DNA of 64,000 nt from JABDBE01 sp049585795 (lineage in GTDB: Bacteria; Acidobacteriota; Terriglobia; Terriglobales; Acidobacteriaceae), in contig JBAVAQ010000024.1 of assembly GCA_049585795.1 (NCBI GenBank), positions 124,001 through 188,000 on the forward strand, read 5' to 3'. The notes beneath the pieces are model-generated. The model was not told the DNA's origin and ran no database searches. It saw only the letters and a list, made by a program, of their open reading frames with translations. This document shows, one piece after another, positions 44,397-53,612 of this stretch (position 1 is the stretch's first letter; every line of letters starts with the position of its first letter). The position numbers and the translations under genes were made by a program.

Positions 44397-45770
44397 GTGT
44401 TTGCGAACAACAAATTTCGGACGGTTGCGCCGAAGGGCGGTTGGCGTGAGCGCTACGCACCGGCGGAAAGCCCGCCCGTCGACTGCGTCAAAGAGTCAGA
44501 GCCGCTGAAAGGCGCATACTTCTGGCTAACGGTTTTTTTTATAGTCTATTGCGCGCGCCCAGAGGACTGGATCCCGGGTTTGCATTCGCTGCCGCTGGCC
44601 AAGATTTCCGGAGTGTTCGCCATCATTGGACTGCTGCTGAGTGTGGGCCGGTCGAAGCGCGGTCTGCGAGACTTTCCGAAAGAAGCTTTATATTTGCTGC
44701 TTCTGATTGCGATGTTCTTTCTTTCAGCAGCGTTCTCTCCAGTATGGAAGGGTGGTGCATTCTTTCGCGCTCTGGACTTTTCCAAAGTGTTCGTGGCCTG
44801 GGTGCTGACTTTCGTGGCCGTTACCAGCCTCGCCAGACTCCGCCGCGTGCTCTTCATCCAGGCCGCTTCCGTGGCGGTGATCTCAATCGTTTCAATGGCA
44901 AAGGGCGCCTCTCACCCGCGGCTCGATGGCGTCCTGGGCGGAATATATTCGAATCCCAATGATCTGGGATTCGCCATTGTCCTGTCGCTTCCTTTTTGTC
45001 TTGCGTTTCTGCTGAGAACTGGCAGCATCCTGCGCAAGTCGGCTTGGGCCGTTTCTTTGCTGCTTATGATCAGCGCTTTGTTTCTCACGGCCTCGCGCGG
45101 AGCTTTCATTACTTTTCTCGTGGCTGGAGCTGCCAGCCTGTGGCATTTCGGGATCAAGGGACGCCGCGTGTACCTGATTGGAGCGGCGCTTCTGATTGCA
45201 ATTCTCCTCGGAATTGCGGTTGGCGGCCCGCTCAAGGATCGGCTGCTGGCTATCTCGGGCGAAGGCCTGGATACAAATTCCCAGAGCAGCGCCTATGGAT
45301 CGTACGAACAGCGTCGCATTCTCATTTCTAGAAGCCTCGAAGGCATTGAGCATTACCCGATTCTCGGAATTGGATTGCACAACTTCTCAACTTATTCGGG
45401 AGTTTGGCGGGACGTCCACGTCACTTATCTCCAAATCGCGGTGGAAGGCGGGATTCCCTGCCTGATTCTCTATCTCCTGTTCCTTGGCCGAGGGTTTTCC
45501 AACCTCCGAGCTCTAAGGCGTGTCACAGATCCAGACCCCGAGGTAAAACTGTTTGCCGGCGCCTTGCATAGTTCGCTGGTAGGCTTTCTGGCAGGTGCGT
45601 TGTTCGCTCCAGAGGCCTATCAGTATTTCCCGTACTTCGCAGTCGCTTACACAGCGGTTCTGCTCGCGATCGAACAGAATGCTGAATCCTCGCAGGGGTC
45701 GAATGAATTGAAACGGGACGTTGGCGAAAGTCGGCGGGATCGAAAACCAAATTTCACTTATGCCTGGTGA
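44397..45770 (+). CDS. O-antigen ligase/polymerase-like membrane protein (Wzy)
   Basis: A 457-residue inner-membrane protein with ten or so helices, for example YFWLTVFFIVYCAR, ISGVFAIIGLLLSVG, ALYLLLLIAMFFLSAAF, FVAWVLTFVAVTSLARL and YLIGAALLIAILLGIAVG. The O-antigen ligase domain is recognised by GLHNFSTY in the large periplasmic loop and by HVTYLQIAVEGGIPCLILYLLF directly after it. In this position it should polymerise or ligate the EPS units. GTG 44397 has AAGGGAAG as ribosome site. The last 11 bases overlap the start chosen for the next gene. Confidence 0.88.
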   Translation: MFANNKFRTVAPKGGWRERYAPAESPPVDCVKESEPLKGAYFWLTVFFIVYCARPEDWIPGLHSLPLAKISGVFAIIGLLLSVGRSKRGLRDFPKEALYLLLLIAMFFLSAAFSPVWKGGAFFRALDFSKVFVAWVLTFVAVTSLARLRRVLFIQAASVAVISIVSMAKGASHPRLDGVLGGIYSNPNDLGFAIVLSLPFCLAFLLRTGSILRKSAWAVSLLLMISALFLTASRGAFITFLVAGAASLWHFGIKGRRVYLIGAALLIAILLGIAVGGPLKDRLLAISGEGLDTNSQSSAYGSYEQRRILISRSLEGIEHYPILGIGLHNFSTYSGVWRDVHVTYLQIAVEGGIPCLILYLLFLGRGFSNLRALRRVTDPDPEVKLFAGALHSSLVGFLAGALFAPEAYQYFPYFAVAYTAVLLAIEQNAESSQGSNELKRDVGESRRDRKPNFTYAW

Positions 45771-46992
45771 TTTTAAAATTCCGGCGACCAGTGAATCGTC
45801 GTCCTGCTCGGGCGTGCGTCTGAGCCTCCGCGAAAAATTATCTTATGGCTGTCGCGTTCTTCCGGACTACATTCGTCAGCGACTTACCCGGCGCGCGCCT
45901 CGCGGCCCAGTCCATTTAATGATCGCGATGGCGGATCACTTCGAGCCCTCGATTGTGCCTGAAGACGGGATGTCGTACGCCCCGTACGCTGAACAGGAGC
46001 GCCGGCTTGATTTCTGGTGCCGCGAATATCCTCGGCTGGCCGGCCCGTGGCGCGACGATGACGGCCATCCCTTTGTTCACACCTATTTTTATCCTGCCGA
46101 ACAGTACGACCGCCGTCTGATACAGCAGCTTGCGGAGCACTGCCAGGCAGGTTGGGGGGAGATCGAGATTCACCTGCATCACGGAGTTGTCGCGCCCGAC
46201 ACAGCCGAGAATACCCGACGTCAACTCATAGAGTTTCGCGATACATTGTTCTCGGAGCATGGTTGCTTGTCCAGCTTCGACGGGGCGGGTCCTCCGCAAT
46301 ACGCCTTTGTGCACGGCAATTTTGCTCTGGCAAATTCGGCCGCTGGACGCTTTTGCGGAGTCGACGATGAGATGCAGATTCTTGCCGATACCGGCTGCTA
46401 CGCGGATTTGACCCTGCCGGCCGCCCCGTTTCATCCGGCGCAGATTGGGAAAATTAATTCACTTTATGAATGCGCGCAACCACTAAACCAGCGAGTTCCG
46501 CATCGCCGGGGACGCGACTTAGAACGAGGGCGATCGCCTGAGATTTTCCCCTTGATCGTTCAGGGCCCACTCATGTTGCGCTGGTTCCCCTCGCGCTCAC
46601 GGCTAGCCGGCATCGAAATCGGCGCTATCACGAGGCGGAACCCGCTGAGCGTTCGTCGACTGCGGTTGTGGAAAGAGGCAGCGATCTCGGTGCGGGGAAA
46701 GCCGGACTGGCTATTCATCAAGTTGCACTGTCACGGCATGGATCCGACGCAGCGCGATGCCGTCCTCGGGCAACCCATGCGCGAATTTCTGCGCGAATTG
46801 GTAGAAGGAGCCGCGCAAAGAAACGAGATTCTCCATTTCGTTTCAGCGCGCGAGATGGTAAACATCATCCTGGCGGCTTGCGACGGGCGAGACGGCAATC
46901 CCGGGGAATACAGAGACTACCGCCTCAACCGTGCACGCGTGAGATCTGCTCAGCCATCTCTCGACGTCGCGTCGGCAGTGGTGAAGCGATAG
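45760..46992 (+). CDS. Divergent NodB-like (polysaccharide deacetylase-related) protein
   Basis: A 410-residue cytosolic or loosely exported protein without a signal peptide. The N-terminal part VHLMIAMADHFEPS, the central EIEIHLHHG and the C-terminal IKLHCHGMD give clustered Asp/His positions of the kind seen in the NodB/CE4 superfamily, though the canonical TFDDG and HxxxH strings are absent. Similar proteins lie in XrtA-type EPS loci, so a sugar-modifying role is likely but not shown. ATG 45760 gives an 11-base overlap with the Wzy gene; TTG 45721 is possible and has a GGGACG sequence upstream. Metal and substrate are unknown. Confidence 0.6.
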   Translation: MPGDFKIPATSESSSCSGVRLSLREKLSYGCRVLPDYIRQRLTRRAPRGPVHLMIAMADHFEPSIVPEDGMSYAPYAEQERRLDFWCREYPRLAGPWRDDDGHPFVHTYFYPAEQYDRRLIQQLAEHCQAGWGEIEIHLHHGVVAPDTAENTRRQLIEFRDTLFSEHGCLSSFDGAGPPQYAFVHGNFALANSAAGRFCGVDDEMQILADTGCYADLTLPAAPFHPAQIGKINSLYECAQPLNQRVPHRRGRDLERGRSPEIFPLIVQGPLMLRWFPSRSRLAGIEIGAITRRNPLSVRRLRLWKEAAISVRGKPDWLFIKLHCHGMDPTQRDAVLGQPMREFLRELVEGAAQRNEILHFVSAREMVNIILAACDGRDGNPGEYRDYRLNRARVRSAQPSLDVASAVVKR

Positions 46993-46994
46993 AT

Positions 46995-48926
46995 ATGTGC
47001 GGAATCGCGGGTGTGATCAACTCGGAACCCGGCGGAGTTGAAGCAAGTACAATTCGCCGAATGTGCCAGAGCATCGTCCACCGCGGACCTGACGATGAAG
47101 GCATCTTCGTAAAGGACGGCGCGGGCCTCGGGGTGCGTCGGCTCAGTATCATCGACCTGTCAGGAGGTCACCAACCCGTCTTCAACGAAGACAAGACCAT
47201 CTGCATTGTCTACAACGGAGAGATTTACAACTTTCCCGAGCTCCGGCGGGATCTCGAAGGCCGCGGTCATCGTTTTCGTACGCACACCGACACCGAGGTG
47301 ATTGTCCATCTCTACGAAGAGATGGGTAGCGACTGCGTCCAGAAGCTGCGCGGCATGTTTGCCTTTGCCATCTATGACGCGCCCAACCGGCGCTTGCTGC
47401 TTGCGCGTGACCGGTTGGGCGTCAAGCCTCTGCATTATGCTTTCACCGACGGGCGTCTGCTGTTTGCCTCGGAAATCAAATCGATTCTTGCCGTGGCGCC
47501 CGAACTCGCGACCATCGACCAGAGGGCTCTTTGGCAATACATGTATTTCGGATATATTCCCGATCCCGCCACGGCTTTCCTGGGAATTCAAAAACTGTCG
47601 CCGGGTCACCTTCTCGAATTTGAACAAGGCAAAGTCAGGATCGAAGAATATTGGGACTTGCCCGAGTACGGCGCGCACCCCCCTGGTGGCGAAGAAGAAT
47701 GCCTGCAGGAACTGGAACATCGACTGTCGGAAGCAGTCCGCATCCGCCTGATCGCAGACGTACCTCTTGGAGCGTTGCTGAGCGGAGGTACTGACTCATC
47801 CACCATCGTGGCGCTGATGGCTCGCGCCAGCACTCGGCCTGTCAAAACATTTTCTATCGGCTTTCAGCACACCGACTTTAACGAAGCTCCTTACGCGCGG
47901 CTGGTCGCGGAACGGTTCGGCACTGAGCATCATGAGTTGATCTTAGAACCGAACGTAACCCAAACCGTCGAGAGCCTCACGCATTCTCTGGAAGAGCCCT
48001 TTGGAGATTCCTCCGTCCTGCCCACTTACTACATATCGCGCCTGGCTCGAGAGCACGTTACCGTGGCCTTGTCTGGCGATGGCGGGGACGAAGCATTCGC
48101 CGGTTACGAGCGCTATCAAATCCATTTGCAGCATCGCAACGCCGAGTGGATTCCGAAATGGGTGGGGCACGCTTATCGCAAGTATGTCCATCGCAGGTTG
48201 CCCTCAAGCCTGCCGGGCCGGAATCTCGCTTACAGCATTTCGTTGCCATGGCGTGAGCGCTACCTCGAGGGCATTTCTCTTCAACCCTTCAACCGCGAAA
48301 TGGAGTTGCTCTCGGATGACTTCCGGGCCACAGCTCTTGGCAATGCAGATCCAATGATCATGCTCCGCCAATATCTCGACGAAGCACCAGCTCGCGATCG
48401 GTTGAGCCGCGTGCTGTATCTCGATACCAAGACTTATCTTCCGGGGGACATTCTCACCAAAGTCGACCGGATGAGCATGCTCGCATCGCTGGAGGTGCGG
48501 GTTCCGATCCTCGATCATTTGTTTCTTGAATGGGTGACTGGCTTGCCTGCCGATTGGAAGATGCGCAAAAAAAAGCAAAAGTACATCTTTACGAAACTGG
48601 CGGAAAGGGTGGGCGTCCCTAGAGAAGTTCTCGATCGGCCAAAGCGGGGGTTCGCGCTGCCATTGTGCCATTGGATGCGCCACGAGTTGAAAGACATGAT
48701 TATGTCCGTTCTGCTGGACTCCTCCACCCAACAGCGCGGTTACTTCAACCTGGGAGGACTGCAACAGCTGCTGAATGAGCATATGCAGGGGAGACGCGAT
48801 CACTCGCCGCGCATTTGGCGCTTCTTGATGCTTGAACTGTGGCATCGCAATTTTCTTGCAAATGTGGAAACGACCAGCACACCAGCGCAGGCGGATCAAG
48901 CCGCCCCCTTGCTGGGAAATGGATGA
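46995..48926 (+). CDS. Asparagine synthase-type glutamine amidotransferase (XrtA-associated)
   Basis: A 643-residue enzyme. The N-terminal class II amidotransferase starts MCGIAGV, with Cys2 as nucleophile, and has RLSIIDLSGGHQP, VYNGEIYN and TDTEVIVHLYEE. The AsnB-type ATP-pyrophosphatase domain has the PP-loop LLSGGTDSS. In XrtA-type EPS loci one such enzyme is standard and is thought to amidate the carboxyl group of a sugar acid or a peptide/lipid carrier rather than make asparagine. This fits the uronic-acid genes present here (ugd and the dehydrogenase at 51260-52585). It starts 2 bases after the preceding stop, and its stop overlaps the next start. Confidence 0.9.
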   Translation: MCGIAGVINSEPGGVEASTIRRMCQSIVHRGPDDEGIFVKDGAGLGVRRLSIIDLSGGHQPVFNEDKTICIVYNGEIYNFPELRRDLEGRGHRFRTHTDTEVIVHLYEEMGSDCVQKLRGMFAFAIYDAPNRRLLLARDRLGVKPLHYAFTDGRLLFASEIKSILAVAPELATIDQRALWQYMYFGYIPDPATAFLGIQKLSPGHLLEFEQGKVRIEEYWDLPEYGAHPPGGEEECLQELEHRLSEAVRIRLIADVPLGALLSGGTDSSTIVALMARASTRPVKTFSIGFQHTDFNEAPYARLVAERFGTEHHELILEPNVTQTVESLTHSLEEPFGDSSVLPTYYISRLAREHVTVALSGDGGDEAFAGYERYQIHLQHRNAEWIPKWVGHAYRKYVHRRLPSSLPGRNLAYSISLPWRERYLEGISLQPFNREMELLSDDFRATALGNADPMIMLRQYLDEAPARDRLSRVLYLDTKTYLPGDILTKVDRMSMLASLEVRVPILDHLFLEWVTGLPADWKMRKKKQKYIFTKLAERVGVPREVLDRPKRGFALPLCHWMRHELKDMIMSVLLDSSTQQRGYFNLGGLQQLLNEHMQGRRDHSPRIWRFLMLELWHRNFLANVETTSTPAQADQAAPLLGNG

Positions 48927-51202
48927 ACCGGGACGAGTACAACGGCGACATTGGATCGGACGTCGAACCGGCAGCCGGGCAGATTTATCCTGCAGGTTCC
49001 CTCCCGAAACTGTTCTTGATGACGAACAGTTTCGAAACGGGTGGCAGCGAGCGTCAGTTTGTCGGGTTGGCTCAGTCGCTGAATCCGGCGGCGTTCAGCG
49101 TTCACTTGGGTTGCATTCAGAGGCGGGGGCCGTTTCTCGATGGCTTGGCCCGCGTGCCGGAATTTTCGCTTGGCGGCAGCCTGTATGGCTTGAACTCGTG
49201 GTGGACCCGACTGCGACTGGCACAGTATCTGCGCCGAAACCGAATCGCGATCGCCCATGCTTTCGATTTCTACACCAACCTCACTCTGCTACCATCGGCC
49301 CGGCTTGCCGGCACGCCCGTGGTCATCGGAAGCCAGCGTCAACTGGGCGATCTCCTGAGCCACTCAAAATCACGGGCACAAGCGGCTGCGTTTGGCTGGT
49401 GCGATGCGGTGGTTTGCAATTCGCGCGCGGCCGCGGATCGATTGTTTGACCAAGGGTTGAAGAAATCTCGCATCATCGTAATCGGTAACGGTCTGCCAGC
49501 CTCAGCTTTCGAAGAAACATTACCCGCGCTGCCGCGCCGCCAAGGTGTTCTTCGGGTCGGAATCATTGCCCGAATGAACGCGCGGTCCAAGAATCACAAA
49601 AGGTTTCTAGGTGCCGCTGCCCGCCTTTGTCATAAATATCCAAGTGTGGAATTTGTTTTGGCCGGAGACGGACCGCTTCGCCCGGAGTTCGAACGCGAGG
49701 CCCAGAGCCTGGGCGTGAAAAATCACGTCTTTTTTCTCGGCGATCGGCAGGACATTCCTGCCGTCTTGGCTTCGTTGGATGTTTCTGTCGTGCCCTCATC
49801 GTCCGAGAGTTGTTCCAACGCAATTCTCGAGTCCATGGCGGCGGGAGTGCCCGTTGTCGCAAGCCGGGTCGGAGGAAATTCGGAGCTGGTTGGGATCGAT
49901 CGCGGGGTTCTAGTTGCAGTCCACGATGATGAAGAGCTCGCCGACGCCATTGAGCGCTTGCTGCGGGATGCGGCCTTGCGCGCCGCTCTCGGCCACAATG
50001 CAAAACAATTCGCACAAGCGAACTTTACTCTGGAACAGATGCGCCATCGTTATAAAGAGCTCTATTCCGAACTACTCGAAAAGAAAAACTGGATTCCGAA
50101 TCGAGACTGGTCATTGGCAGCATCAGGCCGAAACGGCGCAAGCATGCGAATCGCGCTGGTAGCCGCCTCACAACGCTACGTCGGTGGGCAATCGGTGCAG
50201 GCGGAACTACTCTTACGTAACTGGCGAGACGATCCCGGGATTGAGGCGCAATTCATTCCTATCGATCCACCTCTTCCACGACCGCTTGCATGGGCTGAAC
50301 ACATCCCCTTTCTTCGTTCTCTGATCCGCGAACCGATATATTTGCTTTCGCTGTGGCGAGGCCTGAAGAACGTGGAGATCGCGCATATCTTCTCCGCTTC
50401 CTATTGGTCGTTTGTGTTAGCGCCGTTACCAGCGTGGCTCATCGCCCGCCTGCGCGGAGCAAGAACGGTGATCCACTACCACAGCGGCGAGGCTCGGGAT
50501 CATCTGCTACGATTTCGTGGCGTCCGGCCGGTGCTTGAGGACGCCGACCAGTTAGTGGTTCCGTCGGGATATCTCGAAGATGTTTTTCGCGAGTTTGGTC
50601 TTCAGGCCCAGGCCGTTCCAAACATTGTTGACTTGGAGCAATTTCGCTTTCGAGAGCGCAAGCCGCTTCATCCTCGACTCCTTTGCACGCGAGGATTCCA
50701 TCGCTATTACTGTCTGGACTTGGTGGTTCGTGCTTTCGAGCGAATTCAGCAAAGCTTTCCCGACGCAACCCTCGACTTGGTAGGAAAGGGTCCACTGGAG
50801 CCGCAGATTCGAAGCCTGGTAAACGACTTAAAACTATCAGGGGTACATTTCGCAGGCCCGGTACCTCATCGTGAGATCTCTCGCTACTACGCCGCCGCCG
50901 ATATTTTCATCAACGCTTCGAGTCTGGATAACATGCCAGTCTCAATCCTTGAAGCGTTTGCTTCGGGGACGCCGGTGGTCACAACGGCTCCGAAAGGCAT
51001 GTTGTATTTGATCCAGAACGAGCGGACCGGACTACTTTCCCAGGCGGGAGACGCGCAAGCTTTAGCTGATAACGTCGTGCGGCTGCTCAGGGATCCGGAA
51101 TTGGCTTCGCGTTTGGCGTGCAACGCGCACGAGGAGTTGCGGCGTTATTCCTGGGAGACGGTCCGAGAGCAATGGCTAAAGATCTATCAGACGTGCTCCT
51201 GA
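48923..51202 (+). CDS. Tandem fusion of two family 4 glycosyltransferases
   Basis: A 759-residue protein. The first GT4 spans about 33-395 (KLFLMTNSFETGGSERQFVGLA, VGIIARMNARSKNHK, FVLAGDGPLRPEFE, and the donor motif SCSNAILESMAAGVPVVAS). Its second half begins at residue 408 with MRIALVAASQRYVGGQ, exactly like the start of a free-standing GT4. It continues through RLLCTRGFHRYY, LVGKGPLEPQI and NMPVSILEAFASGTPVVTT. Each half is a complete GT-B enzyme, so one chain may add two sugars in order. The reading frame is continuous. ATG 48923 overlaps the amidotransferase stop (ATGA). An internal ATG at 50144 could also be used independently, but has only a weak ribosome site. Confidence 0.88.
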   Translation: MNRDEYNGDIGSDVEPAAGQIYPAGSLPKLFLMTNSFETGGSERQFVGLAQSLNPAAFSVHLGCIQRRGPFLDGLARVPEFSLGGSLYGLNSWWTRLRLAQYLRRNRIAIAHAFDFYTNLTLLPSARLAGTPVVIGSQRQLGDLLSHSKSRAQAAAFGWCDAVVCNSRAAADRLFDQGLKKSRIIVIGNGLPASAFEETLPALPRRQGVLRVGIIARMNARSKNHKRFLGAAARLCHKYPSVEFVLAGDGPLRPEFEREAQSLGVKNHVFFLGDRQDIPAVLASLDVSVVPSSSESCSNAILESMAAGVPVVASRVGGNSELVGIDRGVLVAVHDDEELADAIERLLRDAALRAALGHNAKQFAQANFTLEQMRHRYKELYSELLEKKNWIPNRDWSLAASGRNGASMRIALVAASQRYVGGQSVQAELLLRNWRDDPGIEAQFIPIDPPLPRPLAWAEHIPFLRSLIREPIYLLSLWRGLKNVEIAHIFSASYWSFVLAPLPAWLIARLRGARTVIHYHSGEARDHLLRFRGVRPVLEDADQLVVPSGYLEDVFREFGLQAQAVPNIVDLEQFRFRERKPLHPRLLCTRGFHRYYCLDLVVRAFERIQQSFPDATLDLVGKGPLEPQIRSLVNDLKLSGVHFAGPVPHREISRYYAAADIFINASSLDNMPVSILEAFASGTPVVTTAPKGMLYLIQNERTGLLSQAGDAQALADNVVRLLRDPELASRLACNAHEELRRYSWETVREQWLKIYQTCS

Positions 51203-51259
51203 CTTATCTATGTGTAGTATGGAAGCGATGAACTCTGTCGGTGCGCGGAGAGCGAGCAT

Positions 51260-52585
51260 TTGAGCCTTACGATCAGCGTTTTCGGCTTGGGTTATGTGGG
51301 CTCGGTCAGCGCCGCTTGCTGGGCGCGTGCGGGCCATCGCGTGACCGGCGTGGATGTCAACTCCACCAAGGTCGAGATGCTGGCTTCAGGACGCAGCCCG
51401 ATCCTGGAACCAGGCATGAGCGATTTCGTAGCCCAGGGCCACCAGGCAGGTCGGTTGTCCGCGACAACCGACGGAATTGCCGCGGTTCACAATTCGGATA
51501 TTTCGTTCGTGTGCGTTGGCACCCCCAGCCTGCGCAACGGCAGCGTTGATTTGAGCCATATCGAGCACGTCGTACGCGAAATTGGCATGGCTCTCAAGCA
51601 GAAGAAAAATCACCATGTCGTGGTTGTTCGCAGTACGCTGCTTCCCGGCACCACAGAATCCCTGGTCATTCCGCTGCTGGAGAGCGTAAGCGGACGCCGC
51701 GCTGGCGCGGATTTTTCGGTCTGCTATAACCCGGAATTCATGCGCGAGGGCAGCGCGGTCGCCGATTTTCTTGAGCCGCCGTACATCGTGCTGGGCGCGC
51801 AGAATCCGGAGCATCTAACATTGCTTCGCAAACTCTATGAGAGCACGCCGGGCCCTGCTTTCGAAACGACCCTCCCAGTTGCGGAGATGGTGAAGCATGC
51901 CTCCAATGTGTTCCACGCTGTCAAGGTAAGTTTTGCCAATGAGGTGGGAACGCTTTGCAAGCACCTGGGAGTCGATACTGAAGCCGTGAGCAGAATCGTT
52001 TCCTCAGACACGAAGTTGAACATCTCATCAGCTTATTTGTCTCCGGGATTTGCTTTCGGCGGATCCTGCCTGCCTAAGGATCTACGCGCTCTGGCCTATC
52101 AAGCCCGCCAACTTGACTTGAACCTGCCCTTGCTCGAGGCCCTCACACCGAGCAATGCTGAACATCTCAATCGGGCTGTGGATGCCGTGTTACGCATAGG
52201 CAAGAAAAAAGTCTCATTGCTGGGCCTGAGTTTCAAGGCCGGCACCGACGATCTGCGGGAGAGTCCTCAAGTGCAACTGGTCAAGAGGCTCCTCGGTGAG
52301 GGATGCCAGATACGAATATGGGATCAAGATGTTTCCTTTGGACGTCTCGCAGGCGCCAACCGTCAGTACATCGAGGAAGTGATTCCTCACATCGGCTCGC
52401 TGCTCTCGGCCGATCTCGAACAAGTGGTGAACTACGGGGAAGTGATAATTGTCGGCAACAAGGCAGCAAAAAAGGAACAGCTCATTCAGTATCTGAAGCC
52501 AAGCCAGGTTGTTCTGGATTTGGTTAATCTCGATCGACTTCAGCGCCCCGACCAACCTGCTGCCTATCAAGGTATCTGCTGGTGA
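51260..52585 (+). CDS. Nucleotide-sugar dehydrogenase (GDP-mannose/UDP-sugar 6-dehydrogenase type)
   Basis: A 441-residue NAD enzyme that oxidises a nucleotide sugar to its uronate. It shows the Rossmann motif VFGLGYVGSVSAACWA (7-22), VVRSTLLPGTT, YNPEFMREGSAVADF, HASNVFHAVKVSFANEVG and the catalytic Cys270 in GFAFGGSCLPKD. The C-terminal domain has LGLSFKAGTDDLRESPQ. The strings GFAFGGSC and HASNVFHAVK, and the overall length, are closer to GDP-mannose dehydrogenase (AlgD) than to the ugd gene at 15011-16426, so mannuronate is a plausible product, but the substrate is inferred. TTG 51260 is the start. It sits directly before the first sulfotransferase. Confidence 0.88.
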   Translation: MSLTISVFGLGYVGSVSAACWARAGHRVTGVDVNSTKVEMLASGRSPILEPGMSDFVAQGHQAGRLSATTDGIAAVHNSDISFVCVGTPSLRNGSVDLSHIEHVVREIGMALKQKKNHHVVVVRSTLLPGTTESLVIPLLESVSGRRAGADFSVCYNPEFMREGSAVADFLEPPYIVLGAQNPEHLTLLRKLYESTPGPAFETTLPVAEMVKHASNVFHAVKVSFANEVGTLCKHLGVDTEAVSRIVSSDTKLNISSAYLSPGFAFGGSCLPKDLRALAYQARQLDLNLPLLEALTPSNAEHLNRAVDAVLRIGKKKVSLLGLSFKAGTDDLRESPQVQLVKRLLGEGCQIRIWDQDVSFGRLAGANRQYIEEVIPHIGSLLSADLEQVVNYGEVIIVGNKAAKKEQLIQYLKPSQVVLDLVNLDRLQRPDQPAAYQGICW

Positions 52586-52595
52586 CCGCATCGCC

Positions 52596-53582
52596 ATGAA
52601 GCCGCCGGTGTTCATCGTGGGTTGTCCGCGCTCCGGGACTAGTTATCTCTATCATTTGTTGCTTTCCGCCGGCGGCTTCGCCCAGTTCCGCACGCAAATG
52701 AACGTCTTCGATGTTCTGGAGCCTATCTACGGGAATCTCGGCATCGGCAAGAACAAAACTAGAATGATCAACGCATGGCTGAAGACCAAGGCGTTCGATT
52801 GTTCAGGATTACACGCCGATGAAATCAGGGCCAAAGTTCTGTCGCAATGCACCAGCGCCAGTGATTTCCTGCGAATCGTGATGGAAGACATCGCACGCAA
52901 GCAAGGAGTTGAGCGCTGGATTGATTCCACCCCGACCAACATCCCCCACCTGTTGAGGATCAAGAAAGATTTCCCGGACGCGCGCATCATTCACATCATC
53001 CGTGACGGCCGCGACGTTGCTTTATCTCTCGACAAGCGGGGCTGGAGCCGGCCGCTTCCCTGGGATCGAGCCAGAAGATTGCTGGCCGCGGGACTCTACT
53101 GGGAGTGGATTGTCCGCAAGGGCCGCAAATTTGGTTCCTTGTTGCAGCCGGACTACATGGAAGTGAGATATGAGGATCTGGTCCGTGGGCCGTCGCAAAC
53201 ACTTGATCGGCTGGCTGATTTCCTTCAGCATGATTTGAACTATGCGCACATTCAGCAGGCCGCAATCGGTTCGGTCAAAAATCCTCTGACTTCATTCAAA
53301 GAAGATCTAAAACGGGGAAAATTCACGCCGGTCGGGCGATGGAAAGACAGAGATAAATTCCCTCCCGACCAATTGATCATGCTCGAGAATTTGGTGGGCG
53401 ATTATCTGCGGCAGCTCGGCTATGCTCTGTCCGACAACCGTGAGCCAGCGGCAAGGCATTTGTCTGTCAGAAGAATGCGGCTGGTGTATCGCACTTACCA
53501 CGAATTTAAGCAATGGGCAAAAATCAACACGCCGCTGTCGCGTCTCATGGTGGATTATTCGGCCAGTCTTATCGACAAGTAG
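52596..53582 (+). CDS. PAPS-dependent sulfotransferase 1 of the EPS locus
   Basis: A 328-residue cytosolic sulfotransferase-family protein. The 5'-phosphosulfate-binding loop VGCPRSGTSYL (8-18) and the 3'-phosphate-binding segment HIIRDGRDVALS (133-144, with Arg136 and Ser144) are both intact. Later YEDLVRGPSQTLDRLADFL is the usual C-terminal element. Members move sulfate from PAPS to hydroxyl or amino groups of sugars. ATG 52596 follows the dehydrogenase stop by 10 bases. It shares sequence style and a common tail with the enzyme at 57569-58660, so the two are paralogues. The acceptor is presumably an EPS sugar. Confidence 0.88.
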   Translation: MKPPVFIVGCPRSGTSYLYHLLLSAGGFAQFRTQMNVFDVLEPIYGNLGIGKNKTRMINAWLKTKAFDCSGLHADEIRAKVLSQCTSASDFLRIVMEDIARKQGVERWIDSTPTNIPHLLRIKKDFPDARIIHIIRDGRDVALSLDKRGWSRPLPWDRARRLLAAGLYWEWIVRKGRKFGSLLQPDYMEVRYEDLVRGPSQTLDRLADFLQHDLNYAHIQQAAIGSVKNPLTSFKEDLKRGKFTPVGRWKDRDKFPPDQLIMLENLVGDYLRQLGYALSDNREPAARHLSVRRMRLVYRTYHEFKQWAKINTPLSRLMVDYSASLIDK

Positions 53583-53612
53583 GAGCGGTACAACATTGGA
53601 ATCAGACAGCGA

